Shown piece after piece: positions 8,863 through 16,323 of a stretch of DNA of 64,000 bases. Within the stretch, counting starts at the first letter, position 1. Each line of letters begins with the position of its first letter. The notes under the pieces were generated by a model. It ran no database searches. It was given only the letters and a program-made list of their open reading frames with translations, and had not been told where the DNA came from. Position numbers and translations under genes: made by a program. Origin of the DNA: Ectobacillus sp042610425 (lineage in GTDB: Bacteria; Bacillota; Bacilli; Bacillales; Bacillaceae_G); contig NZ_JBGJZM010000001.1 in assembly GCF_042610425.1 (NCBI RefSeq), positions 1,984,001 through 2,048,000 on the forward strand. The letters run 5' to 3'.

Positions 8863-9054
8863 TTAAAGATTTTCATTTTGTTGACGGATTTCATCCTGAG
8901 CGATAATAACATTAGCCTCCTCTAAGGCCCTATGCTCATCAACTGAATCACCTGGAATATTTTTCAGGTTTGGGAATGTATCACCAGTGTTTATCGTAAC
9001 TTGCTGTTTTTTGGGGGCGTTTGTATGATAGTCCTTTTTTTTGTCACTAGCCAT
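8863..9054 (-). CDS. Small hypothetical protein (63 aa)
   Basis: A hydrophilic 63-residue protein starting MASDKKKDYHTNAPKKQ, with an acidic, glutamine-rich end. The start at 9054 is set by AAAAAGGAG, which is 9 nt upstream; the in-frame ATG at 9063 abuts the site. There is no signal peptide or membrane segment. It resembles small conserved Bacillus proteins of unknown role, but I cannot name a family. Confidence 0.5.
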   Translation of the reverse strand: MASDKKKDYHTNAPKKQQVTINTGDTFPNLKNIPGDSVDEHRALEEANVIIAQDEIRQQNENL

Positions 9055-9488
9055 CTCACTCATCTCCTTTTTAAGTTTTGACTTAACAGTAAGGATTACC
9101 TTTTCCTTGGTGTTTCTTTTCCATAAAAAAATAGGCATTGTCTCCACCTTATTATTATGGCTAAAATTTTCTCAATTATAATTTTGGAAGATAGACTTTA
9201 ATATTTGATTTAGACTCTCTACGAGTGAATAGCCAGCTCTATTAGAAATCCGTAGGAATGTGCCGAACGATTTGAGATGCATTTTTATGAGTTCATTGAT
9301 GCATTAAAGGCATGGTATCAGCAAAAAAACATTACCATTTAGAATTGTAACGGCGGAAGTTATGGACGGCGGAATGATGACAACAAGCGGGATTCTCCTT
9401 AAGGAAAAGGGAGATAAAATGATATGATGTATATTGTTATCGCATAGGTAGAAGTTGGGTATTAAAGCTAGAAGGAGAAGCTATCTAC

Positions 9489-9524
9489 AAGGTTTGAGTT
9501 CAGTATAATACGAACTCAAACCTT
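9489..9524. repeat. 13-bp perfect inverted repeat (possible terminator)
   Basis: AAGGTTTGAGTTC at 9489-9501 and GAACTCAAACCTT at 9512-9524 flank a 10-nt loop, with short similar flanks (GAAGCTATCT and GAAGCTGTCT). It lies downstream of the minus-strand ADP-ribosylglycohydrolase gene but lacks a clear T-run. The rest of 9055-9566 shows only short broken coding-like stretches and no gene. Confidence 0.5.
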
Positions 9525-9566
9525 AGAGAAGCTGTCTATCTTTTTTCTACTTTTATATTTCACTAT

Positions 9567-11609
9567 TCAACTTTCCATCATATGAATCACATTTTCCGTA
9601 AACACCTGAAATGAATCTCCTTTTTTTCCGTAATACATAAGATGGCGACAAGCAAAAATGTATCCTTTTTTCCCGCTTTTATAGGTAAATTCTAATAAAG
9701 GCGCTTTTAATTCCAGTTCTTTTATATCCGTTTGCTGAATCATTCTAGGTTCCATCTGTAATAACTCCCGCTCCGACATAATTTCTAGTGCGATTTTCAA
9801 CGCTTCCTTACTATGAAAAATTAATATTTTCGGTTGGATCAAACTTAAAAGTTGATAAAATATATTTTTTCCATAATTAATCACTTCTTTTGGTTCTTGT
9901 TTCAATTCTTTGACAGATTTCGTTGGATAGGAGATCACATTTGTCTCTGCTATGGAAACATTTGTGTGCTGCTTTAGTAAATCGATCATGGAATTCATCC
10001 CGATACGCGTTCTAGACATCTCCGTTTTTCCTTGAAGTAATCGAAGTTTCGAGTAATATTCAAGAAATTTATCGTTATGCAAAAGAAGTTCAACGTACTC
10101 ATGGAAATCAATATCATTCGGATAAATAGGTGTAGCTGGATTAATGCCCACTAAAAAAATGTCAATTTCATCAATTCTTCCATTACATACGAAAGGTCGA
10201 TAATATGCTTTGTCTTCTTTTGAAAATGATATCATCTCAAAAAGCTTTTCTCTCCAGAATTCTTCACCATGAACAACATCTTTTTCTCCGTTACGAAGAC
10301 GTTGATATATTTCTCGTAGCAGCTGGTCAACAAACATCTTTTGACTCTCGTCTATATCACCATCCCTCCAACGCCATCCACGTTGCTGCATAAACAATAG
10401 GATACGAAGATCATCTAAAGATAAGTCTTTCCGTAACATATCAAATTGACGATAATAATGAAAAGCTTTACTTGAGAAATCATGACATTGATCCCCTAAG
10501 TATTCGTATCCGTTAAAAGTTAAAGCAAATTTCCATATCTGATTCCATACGGTGAAATCACTTTTATTCCGCGGACTTCCTTCAATTTGTAAAACATATT
10601 GGAGTTGCGGTATGTCCAGTGGAGTTAATTCACTGGAAGGAATTTGTCTGTCACCCCAATTATGATTCAAGTTAGATTCAATGCTGCGCATTAGCTTATC
10701 AAGAAGTGTTTCCGCCATGTTGTAACCGCGTAGACTCTTTCTCCATCTTTCTGGAATAGCAGCAAAACCAAATACGATCCCTGCAAGTCCTCCTACGACA
10801 GCAGCATTTGTATCCGTATCACCCCCGTAAGAGATGGCAACTTTCACAGCGCTCTCGAAGCTTTTCTCCTTTAACGCTAATCGCGCGCAGTTAAAAGTAG
10901 ATACGACGTAACCACTTCCGTCCGTAACGGGATTGTCATCAGGTCGCAATACTGTCTCTAATTCCTCCCTATAGTTTGAATTCCCATAGATCGTACGTAA
11001 CGACTGTACGGCAGCTTTATAAGCTTCGTCCTGATCATGTCCCTGAAGTAATCCGCGAGCCCACAAACAATACAAAGCACAGCATACCTGATTGGTGATG
11101 TGACCGTGCGTAACCAAGGATTGCGTATGCGCACTTTCAACCAATTGTTTTGTATTTCCGGTATGCCACAAGGCAAGAGGTAATACACGCATCAATGATC
11201 CGTTCCCCTTCCCCTCAGGACGCACAAAACCAGCACGTTCAGGCGGCATGCCACTCAGAAATGCTTCAAGTGCTGCAGCAGTCTGCTTTCCAACATCAAA
11301 CACAATATTATCCACGGTCCATTTTCCACTTTTATACCAAGAGATAAGCTTCCGTGCAAAATGATTTAAGTTAAGGCTATTTTCTTCCAAAAGTGAATCC
11401 AATAAACACAGAGCTTGTGCTCCATCATCAGACCATGTTCCTTCTGGTACACCTTTGTAAGTCCTTTCAAAACCATTCGGTACCTTCATTTCAATTTGAT
11501 TCAATGGGGGAAGGCTGTCCGAACTATGAAATTCATATGGTACACCTAGGGCATCACCTATTAAAAGTCCCCAGAAACCCCCAGAAATACGGTCAAAGTA
11601 ATCTATCAT
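9567..11609 (-). CDS. ADP-ribosylglycohydrolase fused to a uracil-DNA-glycosylase-like domain
   Basis: About 680 residues in three parts. Residues 1-310 are an ADP-ribosylglycohydrolase (DraG/ARH) fold: GGFWGLLIGDALGVPYEF, metal-binding WSDDGAQAL (about 59-67) and GGDTDTNAAVVGGLAG (about 262-277), so both metal sites look intact. Residues about 330-460 are a helical linker domain (DUF6508-like by eye). Residues about 480-680 resemble uracil-DNA glycosylases: FLVGINPATP and later LIFHSKEAL. ARH enzymes remove ADP-ribose from proteins or nucleic acids. The start at 11609 follows AAGGAGGAAATAAGA. The upstream gene at 11667 ends 57 nt earlier and is probably co-transcribed. Confidence 0.8.
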   Translation of the reverse strand: MIDYFDRISGGFWGLLIGDALGVPYEFHSSDSLPPLNQIEMKVPNGFERTYKGVPEGTWSDDGAQALCLLDSLLEENSLNLNHFARKLISWYKSGKWTVDNIVFDVGKQTAAALEAFLSGMPPERAGFVRPEGKGNGSLMRVLPLALWHTGNTKQLVESAHTQSLVTHGHITNQVCCALYCLWARGLLQGHDQDEAYKAAVQSLRTIYGNSNYREELETVLRPDDNPVTDGSGYVVSTFNCARLALKEKSFESAVKVAISYGGDTDTNAAVVGGLAGIVFGFAAIPERWRKSLRGYNMAETLLDKLMRSIESNLNHNWGDRQIPSSELTPLDIPQLQYVLQIEGSPRNKSDFTVWNQIWKFALTFNGYEYLGDQCHDFSSKAFHYYRQFDMLRKDLSLDDLRILLFMQQRGWRWRDGDIDESQKMFVDQLLREIYQRLRNGEKDVVHGEEFWREKLFEMISFSKEDKAYYRPFVCNGRIDEIDIFLVGINPATPIYPNDIDFHEYVELLLHNDKFLEYYSKLRLLQGKTEMSRTRIGMNSMIDLLKQHTNVSIAETNVISYPTKSVKELKQEPKEVINYGKNIFYQLLSLIQPKILIFHSKEALKIALEIMSERELLQMEPRMIQQTDIKELELKAPLLEFTYKSGKKGYIFACRHLMYYGKKGDSFQVFTENVIHMMES

Positions 11610-11666
11610 TCTTATTTCCTCCTTATCAAAATCCATTATTATATTTGAATGTTATGTTAAACTCGA

Positions 11667-12446
11667 TTACAGTTCCTCATATTGAATGGTGTACTTCTGT
11701 TCAAAAACATAGACCTTAGACCCATCATCCCTCATGATGACGTCAATATAGATGGGATTTTGCTCATCTAAAGGAAAGGAGATTGGCAAGTGTGGGTTCT
11801 CTTGTTGGAAAAATCCAATAGTCCCGCAATAATCCTCGATATAATCAGCCACCATAATGTGACCATTTGAAACGATCAAGTCTTCTCCCATGTTAAAATC
11901 AATTCTTGGCACACTCACAATCCTTTCCCCATTGAGAAAAATAGGAACTTTACTCGGTTCCTCTGGGAAAACTTCGACAGCATCACTTGTAGTGGTTGTA
12001 ATTTGATGATAGCTATCGTAAACCTGGCTCACTTCCACACAACCCTCCATATCAAATGAAAGATTTTTATTGCCCTTTTCATACAAGATGATGGAATGAC
12101 CTTTGAAAAGAACTTTTTGAATCAATTGAAAGCCATTTGAAATGATTCCACAGGTAGATTTTCTCTCTGAAACATAGATTGCCTTATCATACAGCCATGA
12201 ATAAACCATAGATAAATGGAATTCCGTTCTTGGAAACTGAATCGATACAAACGTAAGCTTTCCCTGCATTTCAAGCAGACAAACAAAAACATCAGCAAGT
12301 TGAATTGCATGGATTTGAAACTCAGAATATTCATTTTCATATTCCTGGATGACACAGTATTCATAGTAATCTGGATATTCACGCAAACAATCCTTTACCT
12401 TTTTGGCAATAAAATTTTGCTTCAGCTTGTCAAATTCAATCATCAT
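11667..12446 (-). CDS. Hypothetical protein paired with the ADP-ribosylglycohydrolase
   Basis: A 259-residue soluble protein that I do not recognise. The N-terminal part has an IEFDKLKQNFIAKKVKDCL helix and a DYYEYCVIQEYENEY segment. The middle is beta-rich. The C-terminal third repeats short aspartate-rich strands (RIDFNMGEDL, YIDVIMRDDGSKVYVFEQKY). An AGGAGGA site precedes the start. It is the first gene of a two-gene unit with the ARH fusion and is divergent from the Nudix regulator, which suggests one shared control region. Function is unknown; an ADP-ribose-related role is inferred from context only. Confidence 0.65.
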   Translation of the reverse strand: MMIEFDKLKQNFIAKKVKDCLREYPDYYEYCVIQEYENEYSEFQIHAIQLADVFVCLLEMQGKLTFVSIQFPRTEFHLSMVYSWLYDKAIYVSERKSTCGIISNGFQLIQKVLFKGHSIILYEKGNKNLSFDMEGCVEVSQVYDSYHQITTTTSDAVEVFPEEPSKVPIFLNGERIVSVPRIDFNMGEDLIVSNGHIMVADYIEDYCGTIGFFQQENPHLPISFPLDEQNPIYIDVIMRDDGSKVYVFEQKYTIQYEEL

Positions 12447-12564
12447 CAGGCTCTTCCTCCTCCTTTTCCCTTACATTTAAAGAGATATATGTTTCATTGC
12501 AAGTTGAATTTCATCTTTTTGGTAACTCAAATATATTCCAACAATTATCAATTGTCAATATGTA

Positions 12565-12581
12565 ATATTCATTTTGAATAT
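12565..12581. promoter_or_regulatory. Palindrome in the divergent intergenic region (candidate operator)
   Basis: ATATTCA-TTT-TGAATAT is a perfect 7-3-7 inverted repeat between the ARH operon and the NrtR-like gene. NrtR proteins bind palindromes next to the genes they control, so this is one of two candidate operators here. Not recognised as a known consensus. Confidence 0.35.
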
Positions 12582-12639
12582 ATCACTTTAATTATTTCAT
12601 TTCGATTGCTAATAGTGAAGTGTTCTGTTACAGTAAATT

Positions 12640-12651
12640 TAAACAAGTTTA
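12640..12651. promoter_or_regulatory. Palindrome TAAACAAGTTTA just upstream of the Nudix regulator
   Basis: A perfect 5-2-5 inverted repeat directly before the ribosome binding site of the regulator gene. Its place would suit autorepression. It is the second operator candidate in this intergenic region. Confidence 0.3.
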
Positions 12652-12669
12652 GATGTAAGGATGTTGAAT

Positions 12670-13560
12670 ATGGAGAGAGAAGAACATTTTAGTAAGGATG
12701 GATTTCCCCTACTGCTGGGACTACCTGTAGATATATGTATTTTCACGGTAACAACGGAAAAACGTGAAGTCGATGAAAATGAAATCATCGATAAACGCTC
12801 CCTCCGTTCCCTTCCCAAACGGTTTCTGGAAATCCTACTGGTAAAACGTCTGAATGACCCTTTTTATCAACAATGGGCATTACCTGGAGGCTACACCAAG
12901 GTTGAAAGTGAATCACTTGAAAAGGCCGCCAAACGGGAATTAAAAGAAGAGACAAATTTGGATGCTGTGGTGACGGGAGAATTGGATCAATCCAATTCCG
13001 GGGTATATATCGAACAAATGAAGGCTTATTATAGACCCGATAGAGACCCTCGTGGCTACACGCCTACAGTTGCTTATGTTGCTTTAGTGAACGAGAAATA
13101 TTTGCAAACGCTTCGTGCCGGCGGTGATGCGGGTGAAGTAAAGCTATTTCGTTTACAACTTACGAAAGATAATACCCTTAGATTCGAATCTGAGGACGAA
13201 ACGGTAACGGTCAACGAAACGGAGCTTGCATTTGATCACGCGGACATTATTCATGATTCATTAAAACATATACAAAGCATGATATTGACGACGACCATTG
13301 CAAAAACATTACTATCGGAGGAATTTACAATCGCAGAATTGCACCAAGTCATTTCAACTATCGCTCCTAATTTATTGATGTCTACTTCAAATTTCACCCG
13401 AGACATCGTAAAAACAAAGACAAGAGACCGTATGTTAGAGGAAGTTAAGAATTCTGATGGCACACCAAAAAAGTCTAACCAATATTCAGCTAGACCTGCG
13501 CAGTTGTATCGATTTAGTGAGTCATATGAACCAAAGTTATCTATATACCCTAGGTTATAA
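12670..13560 (+). CDS. NrtR-like Nudix-domain transcriptional regulator
   Basis: About 296 residues. Residues 1-180 are a Nudix domain with WALPGGYTKVES and KAAKRELKEETNL. The Nudix box is one residue longer than the usual G-x5-E-x7-RE-U-x-EE spacing. Residues 200-296 form a winged helix ending in ARPAQLYRF, the hallmark of NrtR (normally GRPARLYRF). NrtR repressors bind ADP-ribose and control NAD metabolism. Here the divergent neighbour is an ADP-ribosylglycohydrolase, so it probably senses ADP-ribose and controls that operon. The ATG at 12670 is preferred over 12661, because AAGG lies 9 nt before it. Confidence 0.8.
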   Translation: MEREEHFSKDGFPLLLGLPVDICIFTVTTEKREVDENEIIDKRSLRSLPKRFLEILLVKRLNDPFYQQWALPGGYTKVESESLEKAAKRELKEETNLDAVVTGELDQSNSGVYIEQMKAYYRPDRDPRGYTPTVAYVALVNEKYLQTLRAGGDAGEVKLFRLQLTKDNTLRFESEDETVTVNETELAFDHADIIHDSLKHIQSMILTTTIAKTLLSEEFTIAELHQVISTIAPNLLMSTSNFTRDIVKTKTRDRMLEEVKNSDGTPKKSNQYSARPAQLYRFSESYEPKLSIYPRL

Positions 13561-13614
13561 TCGTTACTACTTCGATAATATATAAATGGGTTAATGACAG
13601 ACTTATTTTCTTTT

Positions 13615-13642
13615 AGAACGCCTACTTTTGTGTGGGCGTTCT
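13615..13642. terminator. Terminator after the Nudix regulator
   Basis: AGAACGCCTAC pairs with GTGGGCGTTCT with one G-T pair, flanked by T-rich sequence on both sides. It ends the Nudix gene. The region from here to 14024 contains only a stop-interrupted coding-like stretch on the minus strand (about 13660-13860) that I cannot assign, and marks the left border of the defence island. Confidence 0.7.
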
Positions 13643-14024
13643 TGTTCCTAATAAATATTTTTTATTAACGAGCATCTTATGCCTCTTCTTGAACAATTCT
13701 TGTAACAGCCGAGGAAATTTCTGCAAGAATCCCTTTAAAGTCATTGCTAGTATATAAAGCGTTAATTGTGCGAAGGATTTTATCCTGATCCATCCAATTA
13801 ATTGTCTATATACTCGGATACTCGGTGACTGTATAAATTCTTGTGTACAGTGCACCCGCTTCTTTGGACTTTTCCTTAATAGAAACTACGCTTTGTTACT
13901 ACTGTTTTAATAATTATAATCGATGTTCAAATTCTAATTGGCCTACTTCAACCGCGTAAATCGCATCCTATCCACTTCCAATTGGAATACTTCTAGATAA
14001 TGAATAAGAGATTTGATAGTCACA

Positions 14025-16319
14025 TTAATGAGATGATGATTTTCCGCACTTTGGGCATCTCGGATTATAGACAAACCTATTATCATTACCTATGTGGTAA
14101 TCAAAAGCTGTAATGACCATTCTATCAAAGAGCATCTCATTGAGAAGAATTTTTTCTAAATAAAAACTTTCTGCATTGGGATTAGGAAATTTTGTTAATT
14201 TTGGCTTTAGATTTGGTCTCATCCATTCATAAAATTCATTACATCCGTGTGAACATCTTGTAACTCCCCAAACTAACTGACAATCTAAATCCCTGCATTG
14301 CCAAGTGTGCTCATCGAGCTTAATTATATTCGTCAATCCACATGATGGACATTCTTTAAAAACTGTCCCCCATTTGATAAGCTGACGATAAATAAATAGA
14401 TTAAAAAGCTTACTTAATCGTTGTGAAGATCGTAAATCTGTTTGACTAATAGGCAGAATTCCTATTCGATAGTCGCCATATTTTTGCGCATCACCTTCAA
14501 TGAAAGCTTCTCCAAAATTAATTAACCTTTGTAAAAGACCTGTGTTTTCTACTTGTGAGAAATCATCTAAATTAATTGGTAAGATATAAATATCTGTGCA
14601 ATTAGAAGAAGGTTCTTCAGATTCTAAGATATTGGTTGTATATTTAAGAAGATTACTTTCAGAAGACCCTATAAAACTAAAAAGTGTGTGCAAGTTCAGT
14701 TCAAATGTTCGATTCTCAGGGATCTTGGATAGTTCTTCAGTTAATGTTTTTCTCCATTCTCTATCTAGATTTTTTAATTCATTTTTTTGGTTCGTTGTTA
14801 GACTCTTTTGTTCATCTATATATTTTTTAATTACTTGACCTAAACGTTTCTCTAAAGACTTATTAGGTTTTTTTCGAAACAGCAAAACCTGTTGATTATC
14901 CCTCCATATCTCTTTAAAAATCATTTTCTCCTCATATTCTTTGAATGATATCGGAAATGACGTAGGTACATTTATCACAAATGATAAGGACTCTTCCATT
15001 TTAAAGGTAACGATATCTTTAAATCCTTGACTTTGATTTTGAGCATTCACAACGCAATATTCATTACTAAATTTAATATCAAAGTTAATCGTACAATCAT
15101 TTATTAATTCAAAGTAAGAATCTTCGTGGAATTGGTAGCCTAATAAATGTAATGAATATATACTAAGAACTTGTACATATGTTTTATAATATTCATCGAT
15201 ATTTAAGATATTGGCACCCGATAAGTCTTGCTGCGTTTTCTTATTAAAAATTAAAAGTTTGTTCCACAATTTAAAAAGCTCATTATATCTATTGTCCATG
15301 TTAATAATATTGGTAGGCTGGATAGGTAGTTCTAAGCGTTTTCTGGCATCTATACTTTGGAAAAATGGTGTAGAGATTACGGAAGATAGCTGCTTTTCAA
15401 TCGTTAGAAGCATTCTTTCAAGCTTTTTAAATTGTTTTCTAATTTCCTCTTCGGATTCACTATCATATTCAGGTAATAAACTTCGAAGCATTTCTAATTT
15501 TTTATAATCGTTTATCTCTGTAGCATAGAATTCCCAATCTTGTAATGTATCTTTTTGTGAAATTGCTATTTTTACTTCATCATGTTTTTTAACGACATAG
15601 TTTAAAATGGCTTCAATAACCATTTTAAAAAATATATTTTCATAAATGTTAATGTCGTCTTCATATACTTCAGCTCTTAATCGTGAAGGAATTAGACCTG
15701 TAATAGTTCTAGAACGCCAATGCTCTGAATGTGATGCAAGATGTTGGAGTGAGGAAGGTGTAATACGCTTCACTAACTCCACATCTAAAATTTCTTCCTC
15801 AATACGTAAATGCTGTCTAGGCTTTGTGCAAATATCTAAGGCAAACGGCAGTACATTATAAATATCTTCTAAAAGCGAGTTATCAAGCCCAGTTAAAGGA
15901 TTAATGATTTGGAGTAAATGAATTTGTCCACTTTTAATCGCTTCTAACAAACTGTCGATTGATTTTTTTTGAACTCCCAGCCATTCTTTTACACTTCGAT
16001 GAAAATCAGCAAAACTATCAATTAATGTATCTCCTATAAATAATTCTTCAACATACTTTATTACTAAACGAATAGGCTTATTGTTTAATATTAATTCTAT
16101 TATCGTATGATTTTCTCTGCTCATGTAGCATGGAATAATAAAACTACCATCTTCACTGCATTTGCATGGAAACAACCCATTATTAATTTTTACTTCGTTT
16201 AATGTTTCCTCATGAACAGTCAGTTCTAAGTAATTAAATAAACTTGCAATATTAACTGTTTGACTTTTGACTAATAGCTCCTCGCCATGCCCATTTCTGT
16301 CTTTTAATACTAGTCTCAT
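14025..16319 (-). CDS. DUF2357 / McrC-like partner of the coiled-coil McrB protein
   Basis: About 764 residues; last gene of the seven-gene operon. The centre carries the DUF2357 pattern CTKPRQHLRIEEE, ITPSSLQHLASHSEHW, then RLRAEVYEDDINIYENIF, found in McrC-type proteins that partner McrB GTPases. The C-terminus has zinc-ribbon cysteines: CPSCG, CRDLDC, CSHGC and CPKCG. I cannot point to a clear PD-(D/E)xK nuclease motif, so catalytic activity is open. The start at 16319 follows AGGTGG at 8 nt; a longer GTG start at 16331 would overlap the McrB-like gene. Tandem placement behind the McrB-like gene supports a complex. Confidence 0.75.
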   Translation of the reverse strand: MRLVLKDRNGHGEELLVKSQTVNIASLFNYLELTVHEETLNEVKINNGLFPCKCSEDGSFIIPCYMSRENHTIIELILNNKPIRLVIKYVEELFIGDTLIDSFADFHRSVKEWLGVQKKSIDSLLEAIKSGQIHLLQIINPLTGLDNSLLEDIYNVLPFALDICTKPRQHLRIEEEILDVELVKRITPSSLQHLASHSEHWRSRTITGLIPSRLRAEVYEDDINIYENIFFKMVIEAILNYVVKKHDEVKIAISQKDTLQDWEFYATEINDYKKLEMLRSLLPEYDSESEEEIRKQFKKLERMLLTIEKQLSSVISTPFFQSIDARKRLELPIQPTNIINMDNRYNELFKLWNKLLIFNKKTQQDLSGANILNIDEYYKTYVQVLSIYSLHLLGYQFHEDSYFELINDCTINFDIKFSNEYCVVNAQNQSQGFKDIVTFKMEESLSFVINVPTSFPISFKEYEEKMIFKEIWRDNQQVLLFRKKPNKSLEKRLGQVIKKYIDEQKSLTTNQKNELKNLDREWRKTLTEELSKIPENRTFELNLHTLFSFIGSSESNLLKYTTNILESEEPSSNCTDIYILPINLDDFSQVENTGLLQRLINFGEAFIEGDAQKYGDYRIGILPISQTDLRSSQRLSKLFNLFIYRQLIKWGTVFKECPSCGLTNIIKLDEHTWQCRDLDCQLVWGVTRCSHGCNEFYEWMRPNLKPKLTKFPNPNAESFYLEKILLNEMLFDRMVITAFDYHIGNDNRFVYNPRCPKCGKSSSH

Positions 16320-16323
16320 CCTA

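Noticed and set aside
9160..9480. Possible degraded gene between the 63-residue protein and the ARH gene
   Set aside because: Only short stop-bounded stretches such as HFYEFIDALKAWYQQKN remain, too little to assign.
12216..12692. A 158-residue plus-strand frame across the unknown gene and the Nudix start
   Set aside because: It is antisense to a well-supported gene, hydrophobic in an unstructured way and crosses the divergent promoter region.
13660..13860. Possible small gene on the minus strand after the Nudix terminator
   Set aside because: The frames are broken by stops, no ribosome binding site is present and no family is recognisable; treated as debris.
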